DNA of 64,000 nucleotides from Saccharopolyspora oryzae (GCF_027853915.1 NZ_JAQGLA010000014.1:61840-125839); one strand, 5' to 3'; shown: positions 24,701 through 34,431, counted from the first letter of the stretch. Notes: generated by a model from the sequence alone, not told the origin. Numbers and translations are program-made.

Positions 24701-27652
24701 TCAGGTCTGGAGCTCGAGGGTGGAGCCTTCTCGGGACTTCCGGACGCGGAGGCGGACGCCGATTCGTTGGCGCATCTCCTCGACGTGCGAGACCAGGCCG
24801 ACCACTCGGCCTCCCGCGCGCAGGTCGTCGAGGGTGTCCATGACCAGGTCGAGGGTGTCCGCGTCAAGGGTGCCGAAGCCTTCGTCGATGAACAGCGTGT
24901 CCAGCAGCGCACCACCGGTCTCCGCCGCCACCACGTCCGCCAGGCCGAGCGCCAGCGAGAGCGAGGCAAGGAACGATTCTCCGCCGGAGAGGGTCTTGGC
25001 CGGACGTATCTTGCCCGAGTAGTCGTCGAGCACGTCGAGCCCGAGCCCACCGCGAGTACCGCGCGCCCCGGCCGCATCGGAGTGCACGAACGAGTACCGC
25101 CCGCCGCTCATCCGCTGCAACCGCCGGGTCGCCGCGACGGCGACCTCCTCCAACCGAGCGGCCAGCACGTACGCGCGCAACGACATCTTCCGCGCGTTCT
25201 GCCCGCGGCCGTTGACCACGTCCGCCAACGCCTCCAGCTCGGCGTGCTCCGCCAACGCCGGCCCGAGCTCCGCCCACGCTCCGCGCAAGCGCTCCGCGAG
25301 CTGCGCGATGTCGCGCTGCCGCTGCTCGGCGCGATGCGCCAACGCAGCTGCGCGCTCCGCCGCTTCGCGCGCGACGGTCGCCGCCTCGGTGGCCTCTTCG
25401 AGGCCGACCTCGGCGGTTCCGTCGACTCCGACCAGCTCCGCGCTCGCCAGCGCTGCGCGGGCGCCTGCGGCGCGCTCTTCGACCTCGGCTAGCGCCTCGG
25501 TGAGCTGGGTGAGCCGTTCCTCGCTGCGCTCGGCGGCCAGGGCAGCGGCCGGGTCGTCGAATCCTGCTGAGGTTGCGGCTTCGGCGAGGACCTCCTGCTG
25601 TTCGGCCAGGCGGCGTGCGGCGTCGTCGCGGGCGGTTCGGGCCGCTACCAGCTGTTCGAGCTGGGCTGCGACGTCGAGCAGATGTGCGCGGCGGTCGGCG
25701 ATGCTGGGGAAGTCGCCGCGCGCTTCTCGCAACCGCAGCTCCCGTTCTTCCACTGTGGACAGCAGAGCGGTGTGCTCACTACGCGCGGTCACGAGGCCGG
25801 TGCGCAGTTGCGACAGCTGCTCGGCCAAGCGTTCCGTGGAGGCTTCCAGCTCTGCCAGGCCATTGGTGCGCTGCGGAAGTTGTTCCGCCGCGCTCCGCAA
25901 CGCGGCGCGCTCCGCTCGCAGTTCTTCCAGTTCGGCCGCGAGCTCCGACTCGGTGCGGTCGCCGAGCCGTTCCACCAGGCCGTCGACCTTCTGCTGCGCC
26001 CGTTGCACTTCCACCGCCGCTTTCTCGCGGCGTGCGTGGGCCTGCTGCTCGTCGAGCTGGGCCTTCTCCTCGTCCTCCGCGCGCACCGGGTCGTCGATCG
26101 GCTCGGCTGGTGCGGGGTGTTCGGCCGAGCCGCACACCGGGCAGGGATCACCGGCGGCGAGCCGGGTCGCGAGTTCGGCTGCCATGCCGGCGAGACGACG
26201 GGCTCGGAGGTCTTGGAGCAGGTCGCGGGCCTGCTGGTGCGCATCGACCGCCTGCTGGGCGCTGGACGTCGCCGTCGAGAGCGCCTGCTGCGCAGCCGGA
26301 AGTTCGCGCGCGGCGTTCAGCAGCGCTGCGACCTCAGTTCCCCTGGACTGCACGCTCTCCAGGCGGAGTTCCGCGTGCTTGGCCTCTTCGACCTGTTCGC
26401 GGGCAGTGGTGATGCGTTCCGGAAGAGCCGTCTGCTGTTCGAGCAGCTTCGCCTCGCGCTGCTCGTCCCGGGTGATCTGCTCCGCGAGCTCGGTCGCCCG
26501 GCGGCGGTCGGTTTCCTGTTGCTGCGCCTCGGGAACCAGGTGCGCCAGGGCACCGGCTTCCTCTCGTCGCGCCCCGGCTCGGGTACGCAGGTCTTCCAGC
26601 GGCGTTTCCGCATCCAGCTCGCACCGCGTCGCCGCGGCGACGACCTCGGCGCTCGCCTTCTCCCGTTCCTGCTCGGCACGGCGGACCGCACGGTGCGCGG
26701 CCAGGACCGGGACTGCGCGGTGCGCTGCCTCCCGCTCCGCGCGCCAGGCGTCGTGCTCGGCCTGCTTCTCCCCGATCTCGGCGAGCGTGGCGTTCGCCTG
26801 ACGAACCCGGCGCACCTTGTCGGCCAGCTCCCGGCGTTCCGCCAGCGCTGCTTCGGCGGACTCCCGGTCGCGGCGCAGCCGGGACTGCTCGGCCTGCGCG
26901 CCTTCCAGCTCGCGGACCGCGGTCTTCTCGATGTCCTCCAACCAGCTCTGATCGTCCACATCGGACTCGTGTGCGACACCGGAGACCTGCGAGACCCGCG
27001 CCAGCAGCTCGCGCACCTGCTGGGTCTGCGCCTCGACCTCCCGGCCGCGCTCCCGGCGGCGCTCCACGAACCAGCGCTCGACCTCGCCGAAGCGCTGGGT
27101 GCCGAACAGCTTCTCCAGCAGCTGCTCGCGCTCGGCGGTGTCCGAGCGCAAGAACCGGGCGAACTCGCCCTGCGGCAGCATCACGACCTGGAAGAACTGC
27201 TCGACCGTCATGCCCAGCAGCCGCTGGACCGTGCGCGCGACCTCGTCGATCCGGGTCAGGCCCTCCGGCGGGTACTCGGTCGGGGCGCCGTCCACCCAGG
27301 TCAGCGAGGCCTTCGCCTGCTGCGTGGTGAACCCGTCGCCGCGCTTCTTCGGCCGCTCGTACTCGGGGCTGCGCTCCAGCCGCAGGCGCTGGCCCTGCAC
27401 GGTGAGCTCCAGCACCACCGTGGTCGCCACGTCGGCCGCGGCGGTGTCGCAGCGCAGCCGCTTGACCTGACCGCGGGCGCCCGGAACCGAGCCGTAGAGG
27501 GCGAAGGCGACCGCGTCCAGCAGGGTCGTCTTGCCCGCGCCGGTGTCGCCGTGCAGCAGGAACAGGCCGTCGGCGCCCAACTCGTCGAAGTCGACCACCT
27601 GGTGGTCCCGGTACGGGCCGAAGGCGGTGACTTCCAGGCTGTGCAGTCTCAT
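24701..27652 (-). CDS. sbcC: SbcC exonuclease subunit (Rad50-like ATPase)
   Basis: A 983-residue SMC-like ATPase that works with SbcD to open DNA hairpins and protein-blocked ends. The N-terminal Walker A is GDTGAGKTTLLDA near residue 35 and the Q-loop is in VVMLPQGEFARFLRS. Long coiled coils follow, interrupted by a zinc hook CPVC at about residue 505. The C-terminal signature is TLSGGESFLASLSLALGLADVV with Walker B TLFIDEGFGTLD. The start ATG 27652 overlaps the sbcD stop (ATGA). The very long open frames on the other strand are codon-bias shadows. Confidence 0.95.
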   Translation of the reverse strand: MRLHSLEVTAFGPYRDHQVVDFDELGADGLFLLHGDTGAGKTTLLDAVAFALYGSVPGARGQVKRLRCDTAAADVATTVVLELTVQGQRLRLERSPEYERPKKRGDGFTTQQAKASLTWVDGAPTEYPPEGLTRIDEVARTVQRLLGMTVEQFFQVVMLPQGEFARFLRSDTAEREQLLEKLFGTQRFGEVERWFVERRRERGREVEAQTQQVRELLARVSQVSGVAHESDVDDQSWLEDIEKTAVRELEGAQAEQSRLRRDRESAEAALAERRELADKVRRVRQANATLAEIGEKQAEHDAWRAEREAAHRAVPVLAAHRAVRRAEQEREKASAEVVAAATRCELDAETPLEDLRTRAGARREEAGALAHLVPEAQQQETDRRRATELAEQITRDEQREAKLLEQQTALPERITTAREQVEEAKHAELRLESVQSRGTEVAALLNAARELPAAQQALSTATSSAQQAVDAHQQARDLLQDLRARRLAGMAAELATRLAAGDPCPVCGSAEHPAPAEPIDDPVRAEDEEKAQLDEQQAHARREKAAVEVQRAQQKVDGLVERLGDRTESELAAELEELRAERAALRSAAEQLPQRTNGLAELEASTERLAEQLSQLRTGLVTARSEHTALLSTVEERELRLREARGDFPSIADRRAHLLDVAAQLEQLVAARTARDDAARRLAEQQEVLAEAATSAGFDDPAAALAAERSEERLTQLTEALAEVEERAAGARAALASAELVGVDGTAEVGLEEATEAATVAREAAERAAALAHRAEQRQRDIAQLAERLRGAWAELGPALAEHAELEALADVVNGRGQNARKMSLRAYVLAARLEEVAVAATRRLQRMSGGRYSFVHSDAAGARGTRGGLGLDVLDDYSGKIRPAKTLSGGESFLASLSLALGLADVVAAETGGALLDTLFIDEGFGTLDADTLDLVMDTLDDLRAGGRVVGLVSHVEEMRQRIGVRLRVRKSREGSTLELQT

Positions 27653-28833
27653 CGCGTCCCCTCCGCGGCAGCGACCGCGCGCAACGCCTCGCCGATCAGC
27701 GCGCGTTCGGATTCGCTGGGATCCGAGCCCCGGCAGTCCGCCACGAACTGGTCGGCCAGCGCGTGGTCGTCGCGGCCCCGCACGATCTCGGCGTAGCGCA
27801 GCGGGGCGGTCGCGCGGCCGGTCGCAGGCTTCCACTCCAGGTGGACTGCGTGCGGGAACCGCTGCTGGAGCTGGCGCATCGGCTCCAGCGGGCGGACCTC
27901 GTCGGTCAGCGTCACCGACAGGTAGCAGTCCTCCAGCTCGGCGTGCTCGGGCTCGTTGAGCAGGTCCGCCAGCTCGCCCTGCGCGGTGGCCAGGCGGCGC
28001 GGGACCGGTAGCTCACGGCGCTCGACGCCGGCGAGGCCGTCGGCGTCCAGGTCGACCAGCCACACCGACTTGCGCTGCTTGGCCTCGGAGAACGAGTACG
28101 CCAGCGGGCTGCCGGAATAGCGCAGGTGCTCGTCGATCCGCTGCGGACCGTGCAGGTGGCCCAGCGCGACGTAGTCCACGCCGTCGAAGACCGAGCCCGG
28201 CACCTGCTCGACGCCGCCGACCGCGATGGTGCGCTCCGACTCGCTGCTGTCACCGCCGGTGACGAACGCGTGCGCCAGCACCACCGAACGCGTTCCTGCG
28301 GGGCGCCCGGCCAGATCGGCGCGGATCCGGTTCATCGCCTCGGTGAGCACTGCGGTGTGACCGCGGGACTCGATCTCCGCGCTGGCCCCCGGCACGTCCG
28401 AGCAGATCTGCAGCGCGCGGCGCGCCGGATCCGGCTCCAGGTACGGGATGCCGTAGACGGCGACCGGGCCGTGCTCGTCGGCGAACTCGACCGGCACGTG
28501 CAACCCGGCGACCTGGGTGCGCAGGTGCAGGCCACCGGCCGCGGCGAACTCGGCGAACGCGCCCACCCGCGCGGCCGAGTCGTGGTTGCCGGAGGTCACC
28601 ACCAGCTGGGCGCCCGCCTCGCGGATCCGCGCGAGGACGCGCACGCAGGTCTGCACGGCCTCGCCCGATGGCACGGCGCGGTCGTAGAGGTCCCCGGCGA
28701 CCACGACGACGTCGACCTGCTCCTCGACGACCAGATCGGCCAGCCCGCCCAGGACGGCCTCCTGATCTCCGAGCAGGTCGCGCCCGTGGAACGTCCGGCC
28801 CACGTGCCAGTCGGAGGTGTGCAGTACCCGCAT
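27649..28833 (-). CDS. sbcD: SbcD exonuclease subunit (Mre11-like)
   Basis: A 394-residue metallophosphoesterase nuclease. The metal-binding motifs appear in order: DWHVGR (residues 8-13), AGDLYDR, SGNHDS and, later, GHLHGPQ. A C-terminal capping domain contacts SbcC. ATG 28833 gives the standard N-terminus MRVLHTSDWHVGRTFHG. It is translationally coupled to sbcC and divergent from rmuC across a 229-base gap, giving a recombination-repair cluster. Confidence 0.95.
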   Translation of the reverse strand: MRVLHTSDWHVGRTFHGRDLLGDQEAVLGGLADLVVEEQVDVVVVAGDLYDRAVPSGEAVQTCVRVLARIREAGAQLVVTSGNHDSAARVGAFAEFAAAGGLHLRTQVAGLHVPVEFADEHGPVAVYGIPYLEPDPARRALQICSDVPGASAEIESRGHTAVLTEAMNRIRADLAGRPAGTRSVVLAHAFVTGGDSSESERTIAVGGVEQVPGSVFDGVDYVALGHLHGPQRIDEHLRYSGSPLAYSFSEAKQRKSVWLVDLDADGLAGVERRELPVPRRLATAQGELADLLNEPEHAELEDCYLSVTLTDEVRPLEPMRQLQQRFPHAVHLEWKPATGRATAPLRYAEIVRGRDDHALADQFVADCRGSDPSESERALIGEALRAVAAAEGTR

Positions 28834-29062
28834 GGACCTCAAGCTATCGACGTCCCACCGGATCCCCGTCGACCCCCCACATCGCTTCGGCGTGTCGGAC
28901 ACCCCCACCCCATCGCGTGACAGCCCGATCACGTGCTGTCGAGCTGGGTCGATTCCGTGACCGGCCTGCGGGTGACGCGGGGCTCGCGCCGGGGTGCGTG
29001 ATCTTGTCGGGTCGGTCGGCCATCATTTGGGCTGGAAGCGGCCACTACCGGACGGAGCTCAT

Positions 29063-30046
29063 GTGGGTACCGGCGTCCTGATCACCATCGTCGTCGTGCT
29101 GACGCTGTTGTTCGCCGCGGCGCTGGTGCTGATCTGGCGGCTGTACACCGACAGCGCGCACCGCGCCGACGAGGCGCTGCGCATGGTCGAGGCCGAACGC
29201 GCCCGCAGCACCGAGCAGCAGGCCGCGCTGCGCCGGTACGAGGTGGCCTTCGCCTCGATCACCGGCCGCGGCGAGCTCGGCGAGCAGGTCCTGGTCGAGA
29301 CAGCGCGGTCGCTGGGCCTGCGCGAAGGCATCCACTTCACGCTGCAGACCGACCTCGCAGGCGGCGGCGCGGCCCGGCCGGACATGGTGCTCGAGGTCGG
29401 CGGTGGCCGACAGGTCCCGGTCGACGCGAAGGCGAGCCTGGCGGTGTGGGCCGAGGCGATGGAGACCGACGACGCCGAGGAGCGCCGCGACGCGCTGCGG
29501 GTGCACGTGCGCAACATCCGGTCCCGCGCCACCGAGCTCGCGGGCAAGGGCTACCAGAAGTGGGCCGATGCGATCTACGGCTCGATCATGTTCGTGCCGT
29601 CCGACGCGGCGGTGGTCGCCGCCCTGGACACCGACCCGCAGCTGCTGACCTGGCTGCTGGACAAGCGCGTCTTCCTGTGCGGACCAACGGGTTTCGCGGT
29701 GCTGGCCTCGGCGGCGATGTTCGCGGGCACGGAACGCACCATCGCCGAGGACATCGAGCAGGTGCGCGGCCAAGCGGTCCGGGCCCAGCGGGCCGCGAAC
29801 GGCGCGGTGGAAGCGGTGAACCTCTCCAGCACCCACCTCCAGCGCTTCGTCTCGGCCCGGCGCCGCGAGCTCGACGCCCTCGAATCCTTCCGCAGCGCGG
29901 TCCAGCCCCTGGCCGAAGCAGCCGGTTCCGGCACGGTCGACTCGGTCCGCCGCAACGAAGACGCCCTGGTCAACGGCACTTCAACGCCGCTCCCGGACGA
30001 CGACGCACCCCAACTCGTCCAGAGCGCGGAGAACGAACCCCGCTGA
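29063..30046 (+). CDS. rmuC: RmuC-family DNA recombination protein
   Basis: A 327-residue membrane-anchored nuclease-fold protein thought to limit inversions at short repeats. An N-terminal membrane helix (VLITIVVVLTLLFAAALVLIWRLY) is followed by a short coiled coil and the RmuC domain: FASITGRGELGEQVLVETARSLGL, RPDMVLEVGGGRQVPVDAKASL, and KGYQKWADAIYGSIMFVPSDAAVVAALDTDPQLLTWLLDKRVFLCGPTG. The start is GTG 29063, with GGAG at 29054-29057. The acidic DAK residues of the PD-(D/E)XK-like core are present. The C-terminal 40 residues are disordered. Confidence 0.93.
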   Translation: MGTGVLITIVVVLTLLFAAALVLIWRLYTDSAHRADEALRMVEAERARSTEQQAALRRYEVAFASITGRGELGEQVLVETARSLGLREGIHFTLQTDLAGGGAARPDMVLEVGGGRQVPVDAKASLAVWAEAMETDDAEERRDALRVHVRNIRSRATELAGKGYQKWADAIYGSIMFVPSDAAVVAALDTDPQLLTWLLDKRVFLCGPTGFAVLASAAMFAGTERTIAEDIEQVRGQAVRAQRAANGAVEAVNLSSTHLQRFVSARRRELDALESFRSAVQPLAEAAGSGTVDSVRRNEDALVNGTSTPLPDDDAPQLVQSAENEPR

Positions 30047-30076
30047 CAGGTCGTCCACTGAGGACGGTGCAACTCG

Positions 30077-30124
30077 GGTCGTGAGCACTTTGGGTTGCTA
30101 TAACGCCCCAAAGTACTCACGACC
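30077..30124. repeat. GTGAG-family palindrome / terminator
   Basis: The arms 30077-30094 and 30107-30124 pair at 17 of 18 positions around a 12-base loop with TTGCTATAAC. It lies between the convergent rmuC and esterase-lipoprotein genes. It is a member of the family at 15063, 24658 and 53761. Confidence 0.78.
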
Positions 30125-30182
30125 ACCTACCAGGCCAAACGGCCGGAGGTACCAGTGCAGGACGAGGGTGGAAAACCCTCAG

Positions 30183-31121
30183 TCAGACGTAGGTCTCGAC
30201 GAAGGCCGTGACGGTGTCCGCGATCAGGGCCGTGTGGGGGCCCTTGCCGAAGCCGTGGTCCAGGCCCTCGTACGGGTGCATCTCCACCGTCACGCCGCGG
30301 CGGCGCAGGTCGGCCGCGAAGTCCAGGCTCTGCTCCAGCGGGACCAGGGAATCCGCCGTGCCCTGCTGGATCAGGAACGGCGGCTCGTCGCCGGAGAGGT
30401 TGCGGACCGGGCTGATCGCCGCCGCCTTCTCCGGGCAGTCCACCGGCATGCACCCGAGCAGCTGCTCGACCACCCGGCGCGCGTACTCCTGCATGTGCGG
30501 CTGCGCGCGCTGCGCCTCCGCGCTCATGTCCGTCGGGCCGAACCAGTCCACGACCGCGCGGATCCCGGTCAGCCCGCCGCCCGGCTTGTCCGGGTCGCCG
30601 GCGATCGCACCGAGCTGAGACACCAGGTGCCCGCCCGCGGACGCGCCCCAGAGCGCGACCCGATCGCCGTCGAGGCCCCACTGACCGGAACGCTGCTGCA
30701 ACCAGCGCACCGCGTCGGCGACGTCGATGATCTGCGCCGGAGCCTGGGCCACCCCGGTCAGCCGGTAGTCCACCGTCGCGACCGCGTAGCCGCGTTCCAG
30801 CAGGCGCTGCGTGGTCAAGGCCTCGGTGGCGCTGAGGTCCGCGTCGATCGTGCGCTTGCCGGCGTCCCAGCCGCCACCGTGGACGTAGACCACCAGCGGA
30901 GCCGGGGTCTGCTGCCGAGCGGGCAGGAACAGGTCCAGCTTCAGCGCACCGGTGTCGTGCTCGGCGTAAACCTGGTCGCGCACCACCTCGGCCGCGCCCA
31001 GGTCGCGCGTCGCCACCTCGACCTGCGGAGCTTCGTCGGCACCCGAGACGCGCGAGCACCCGGCGGTGAGCAGAGCGATCAGGGCGAAGCAGGCCGCCAG
31101 GACACGTCGCGTCACCGACAT
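30183..31121 (-). CDS. alpha/beta hydrolase lipoprotein (acetyl-esterase-like)
   Basis: A 312-residue exported lipoprotein esterase. The signal peptide MSVTRRVLAACFALIALLTAGC has a lipobox LTAGC. The catalytic features of the BD-FAE/hormone-sensitive-lipase group are an oxyanion HGGGW near residue 81, the nucleophile elbow GASAGG, Asp in GTADSLVP and His in GLDHGFG. Anchoring outside the membrane suggests it de-esterifies a polymer or small ester at the cell surface. It lies 81 bases downstream of the FGGY kinase gene on the same strand, so it could belong to the sugar regulon. A palindrome in the gap may be its own promoter control. Confidence 0.88.
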   Translation of the reverse strand: MSVTRRVLAACFALIALLTAGCSRVSGADEAPQVEVATRDLGAAEVVRDQVYAEHDTGALKLDLFLPARQQTPAPLVVYVHGGGWDAGKRTIDADLSATEALTTQRLLERGYAVATVDYRLTGVAQAPAQIIDVADAVRWLQQRSGQWGLDGDRVALWGASAGGHLVSQLGAIAGDPDKPGGGLTGIRAVVDWFGPTDMSAEAQRAQPHMQEYARRVVEQLLGCMPVDCPEKAAAISPVRNLSGDEPPFLIQQGTADSLVPLEQSLDFAADLRRRGVTVEMHPYEGLDHGFGKGPHTALIADTVTAFVETYV

Positions 31122-31149
31122 CCGCCCCGAGCCCTCCCCGATCTAGCTA

Positions 31150-31173
31150 AAGCTCACTCGAATGCATGAGCTT
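31150..31173. promoter_or_regulatory. inverted repeat before esterase gene
   Basis: AAGCTCA 31150-31156 and TGAGCTT 31167-31173 are exact inverted copies ten bases apart in an AT-richer gap. It lies 29 bases upstream of the esterase start and 30 bases beyond the kinase stop. It could be an operator or a weak terminator, and the sequence does not decide. Confidence 0.4.
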
Positions 31174-31202
31174 AACAAGATCAGTGGAGCGTCATCGGCG
31201 AA

Positions 31203-32702
31203 TCAGCCGCGCTCATCCGCCGCACGCTGCTCACCAGCCAAGAAGTGCGCGATCCGCACCGTCGAGTCGTAGAGGTCGCGGTAGTGGCGGAAGTAGGTGT
31301 CGTAACGCTCGGTGTGCTCAGGGTTCGGTCGGACGGTGCGAGCCACCGGGTTCCAGCTGTCCGGCTCGACGGCCGTGCTCGTGCCCACCCCGGCGAGCAG
31401 CGCATCGCCATAGGCCGCACCGATCGTCTCGCCCGGCACCTGCTGCTCCTGGCCGGTGATGTCGGAGACGATCTGCGTCCACAACCCGCCCTGGGTGCCG
31501 CCGCCGACCGCGACCAGCCGCCCGGCCGTGCCGCCGGCCTCCCCCATCGCCTCCAGGTTGTGGCGGACGCCGAACCCGATGCCCTCCAGCGCCGCCCGGT
31601 ACAGCTCGGCCCTGCCGTGCTCGAGGGTCAGCCCGGCGAGCATCCCCCGCGCGTCCGGGTCGAAGATCGGCGTCCGCTCCCCCGCGAAGTACGGCAGCAG
31701 CAGGAGACCGCGGCTGCCCGCGGGAACCGCCGAGGCCTGCTCGACCAGGTCGGCGAACTCGCCGTCGACCAGGTTCCGCAGCCACTGCGTGACCGCGCCC
31801 GAAGTCGCCATGCCCGCCGCCAGCGTGTACGTGCCGGGGAACGCACCGCAGGTGCCCCACAGCGCCGGGTGCGGCCGCACCTCGTCGAGGACCTGGACGA
31901 AGAACATCGTGGTGCCGTACATCAGCATCACGTCGCCCGGCTGCCGCACGCCGACGCTGGTGGCTTCCGCCCAGGCGTCCACGGTTCCGGCGGTGACCGG
32001 AAGTCCTTCCGGCAGACCGGTTTCGGCCGCCGCCCGCGCGCTGACGTGCCCGACGACCTCGGTCGGCCAGGCCAGCTCCGGCAGCGCCCACCCGGGCGCC
32101 ACGCGCTGCGCCCAGTCCTCCGCCCAGCTGCGGGACTGCAGGTCGTAGAGCGGGTCGCACTGGCTGGCCGAGTGGTGGTCGAGCACGTAGCGCCCGGTGA
32201 GCCGGTGCACCAGGTACGAGCTGCACATCAGGAGCATCTCGGTGCGCTCGTAGACCTCCGGTTCGTGCTTGGCCAGCCAGCGGATCTTCGGCCCGACGGC
32301 CTGGCTGGACAGCGCCGAGCCGCCCCGGCGCAGGATCTCGTCGGCACCGAACTCCTCGGTCAGCTCGGCGATCTCCTCGGTCGCGCGGGTGTCGACGCCG
32401 TAGAGGATCGCCGGGCGCAGGGGTTTGCCGTCGCCGTCGGCGGGCAGCAGCACCGGGCCGATGCCGCTGACGCCGAGCCCGGCGATCTCGCGCCCTTCGG
32501 CGGCCGGGACGAGTTCCCGCGCCAGCGCCAGGAAGTCCTCCCACCACACCGATTCGGGATCGTGCTCGACCCACCCCGGGTGCGGGTAGGACGTCTCGTG
32601 CTGCCGACTCGCCCGGGCCAGGATCCGCCCGTCGGTGCTGACCAGCACGCCCTTCGAACTAGCCGTCCCGATGTCGATCCCGAGCAGAACCTTCTCGGCC
32701 AC
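31203..32702 (-). CDS. FGGY-family pentulose kinase (xylulokinase-like)
   Basis: A 499-residue sugar kinase of the FGGY family. The N-terminal phosphate loop is LLGIDIGTASSKGVLVSTDG. The substrate region includes GWVEHDPESVWWEDF and CDPLYDLQSRSWAEDWA, the catalytic Asp is in GTVDAWAEA, and the ATP site includes VAVGGGTQGGLWTQIVSDITGQ. Closest in look to xylulokinases, but ribulose or fuculose kinases are alternatives. Two tandem GTG codons compete as the start. AGGAGG (complement of 32707-32712) is too close to 32705 and fits 32702 better. The gene follows the isomerase gene on the same strand, giving an isomerase-kinase pair for feeding a pentose into the pentose phosphate pathway. Confidence 0.88.
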   Translation of the reverse strand: MAEKVLLGIDIGTASSKGVLVSTDGRILARASRQHETSYPHPGWVEHDPESVWWEDFLALARELVPAAEGREIAGLGVSGIGPVLLPADGDGKPLRPAILYGVDTRATEEIAELTEEFGADEILRRGGSALSSQAVGPKIRWLAKHEPEVYERTEMLLMCSSYLVHRLTGRYVLDHHSASQCDPLYDLQSRSWAEDWAQRVAPGWALPELAWPTEVVGHVSARAAAETGLPEGLPVTAGTVDAWAEATSVGVRQPGDVMLMYGTTMFFVQVLDEVRPHPALWGTCGAFPGTYTLAAGMATSGAVTQWLRNLVDGEFADLVEQASAVPAGSRGLLLLPYFAGERTPIFDPDARGMLAGLTLEHGRAELYRAALEGIGFGVRHNLEAMGEAGGTAGRLVAVGGGTQGGLWTQIVSDITGQEQQVPGETIGAAYGDALLAGVGTSTAVEPDSWNPVARTVRPNPEHTERYDTYFRHYRDLYDSTVRIAHFLAGEQRAADERG

Positions 32703-32763
32703 CACGCCTCCTCAACTCGCACCTTCGGTCCCCCACCGCGCCCCAGTCTCCCCGACGCGCGGA

Positions 32764-32811
32764 ACGCAAATTCAATGGAAATCGGACGTCCAATTTCCAT
32801 TGAATTTGCGT
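32764..32811. repeat. TTTCAATGGAAA-family palindrome (48 bases)
   Basis: The left arm 32764-32787 and right arm 32788-32811 are inverted copies at 23 of 24 positions with no loop. The core of the left arm is ATTCAATGGAAAT. It lies between the isomerase and kinase genes, both on the minus strand. Related elements are at 10167, 47000 and 47314. A cruciform or RNA hairpin here could reduce readthrough from the isomerase into the kinase. Confidence 0.85.
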
Positions 32812-32827
32812 CCGTCGTCCACAGCGG

Positions 32828-34243
32828 TCAGCCGCGGGTCCACTCGTCGAGGCGGACGTCGAGCTGGGACGCCACTGCTCGGAGGGTTTCGCGGTGGTCG
32901 CCGGGGATGGCGTGGATGTGGTTGGCGCCGAACTTCGACAGGAACAGCTCGCCCGGCGCGTCCAGGCGTGCGAAGGCGTGCGGCCACTCCGGCGTCGACT
33001 GGTCCACCAGCGCCTTGTTGGTGGCGTCGTCGTAGCTCTCGAACTCGCCGAGCATCAGCTGCAGCCGGTACTCGCCGTCCTCGCGGGTCAACCGGCCCAG
33101 CGTCATCTCGCCCGGCGCCGCGATGTGCTGGACGGACGCGCCACCGGCCGGGAAGAAGAACACCTCCGGGTAGAAGTTGACCTTGGCCAGGTTCTCCGCC
33201 GGGTCGTCGCTGCGCGCGGCGTACCAGGTGGCGTGCTGACCGGAGTTGCACAGGTCCCAGATGTCGCGGTCGGCGTGGTAGTGGCGGACGTCGGCGAACA
33301 GCACCGGCTTGCCGGAGATGGCCTTGAACAGCTGCATGGTCAGCGCGCCGTCCATGTCCGCCTCGGTGGCACAGACGTGAGTTTCCTTCGGACCGTTCCA
33401 GTCGTAGGGGTCGTTGAGGAACGCCTCGGTGACGTCCATGGTCGCGAAGTTCTCGGTCAGCTCCGGCTGCGCCTTGATCCCGGAGAAGTCCAGGTTGCGC
33501 TCGGCGATGATGTCCCGGATCGCCAGGTAGGAGCGCAGCTGCCGCTCCAGCAGATCCGGGGTCAGCTTCTTGCCGTCGTAGTGCACCCCGGCCGCGTGCT
33601 GCTCGATCCACTCGCGGGCCTTGCGGGCTTCCCCGGCGTCCGCCTTGTCCGCGCGCAACACCAGCTCGTACTGGTCGATCTCCTCGACGTCGATGCCGAA
33701 CTTGCGCATCCACTGGTCGGTGTTGGCCACCGCGGTGTTCATGCCCATCGGCCGCCCGCCGAACCGGCCGAAGGTCGAACCGCGCAGCGACTTCACCGCG
33801 GCCGACGCCGTGGCCTGCACGCCGATCTTCTCGACCAGCGCGGCGTCGTCCGGCGCGCCCCACGCGCGGGTGTGCCGGCGACCGATCTGGTCCAGCGCAC
33901 CACCGGCGGCGAGCATGCCGACCAGTCCCGGCTCGGTCGGGTCGGTGCTGGCCACCAGCACCAGCGGACTGCGGGTCGCGTCCGCGGCGAGCATCGTGAA
34001 GTGCGGGAAGGACCAGACCGCGTAGTAGAAGACGGTCACGTCCACGTCGGCTGCGGCGACCTCGCGGGCCACCGAGGTGGCCAGCGCGTTGGTGGCCACC
34101 AGGTCGTCGCCGACCACCACTTCGTGCCCGGCGTCGCGCAGCGCCCGAACCAGACCGTCCTGTTTGGACTGGATGAAGTCGGCGTTGCGGGCGTGGACGT
34201 GGTGACGACCGTCGGAAATGCTGACGACACCGATGCGGGCCAC
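32828..34243 (-). CDS. L-fucose/L-arabinose isomerase family protein
   Basis: A 471-residue ketol isomerase of the FucI/AraA superfamily. The C-terminal half carries the FucI-type manganese site: Glu in CATEADMDGALTMQ, Asp in VLFADVRHYHADRDIWDLCNSGQHA and His in GANHIHAIPGDH. Known FucI enzymes convert L-fucose to L-fuculose and also D-arabinose to D-ribulose, and the family includes L-arabinose isomerases. GTG 34243 is chosen for its GGAGG (complement of 34249-34253). It is first in a minus-strand transcript with the FGGY kinase. Its promoter at about 34.4 kb has the LacI operator also found at 42.03 kb. Confidence 0.9.
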   Translation of the reverse strand: MARIGVVSISDGRHHVHARNADFIQSKQDGLVRALRDAGHEVVVGDDLVATNALATSVAREVAAADVDVTVFYYAVWSFPHFTMLAADATRSPLVLVASTDPTEPGLVGMLAAGGALDQIGRRHTRAWGAPDDAALVEKIGVQATASAAVKSLRGSTFGRFGGRPMGMNTAVANTDQWMRKFGIDVEEIDQYELVLRADKADAGEARKAREWIEQHAAGVHYDGKKLTPDLLERQLRSYLAIRDIIAERNLDFSGIKAQPELTENFATMDVTEAFLNDPYDWNGPKETHVCATEADMDGALTMQLFKAISGKPVLFADVRHYHADRDIWDLCNSGQHATWYAARSDDPAENLAKVNFYPEVFFFPAGGASVQHIAAPGEMTLGRLTREDGEYRLQLMLGEFESYDDATNKALVDQSTPEWPHAFARLDAPGELFLSKFGANHIHAIPGDHRETLRAVASQLDVRLDEWTRG

Positions 34244-34382
34244 AGTTCCTCCAAATTGAGCGACAGGCGGCGTTGACTGCGCAGGAGCGGCGGCGAGGAG
34301 GCGCCACCAGCACCACCCGGCGGGCTCCCCCGCGGGGTCGCCCGACCGGAACAACTCGTGTCCGAAAAGCCGATATCACCGG

Positions 34383-34431
34383 CGAGCAATCGTTTACTCG
34401 GACGCTATTCTGGCAGGACACGGGCTGTCAA
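34383..34431 (-). promoter_or_regulatory. LacI-controlled promoter of isomerase-kinase operon
   Basis: On the minus strand TTGACA (34431-34426) is followed after 17 bases by ATAGCG (34408-34403), then TC, then the operator at 34400-34383. Read on the plus strand the operator is CGAGCAATCGTTTACTCG, with a central CG as LacI-family sites usually have. A repressor here would cover the start point. The same arrangement stands before the ABC operon at 42027-42075, and the two operators differ at one of 18 positions. The divergent lacI gene starts 78 bases away. Confidence 0.8.

Noticed and set aside
25682..27796. 704-residue plus-strand open frame
   Set aside because: Antisense shadow of sbcC, whose Walker, zinc-hook and signature motifs are all on the minus strand.
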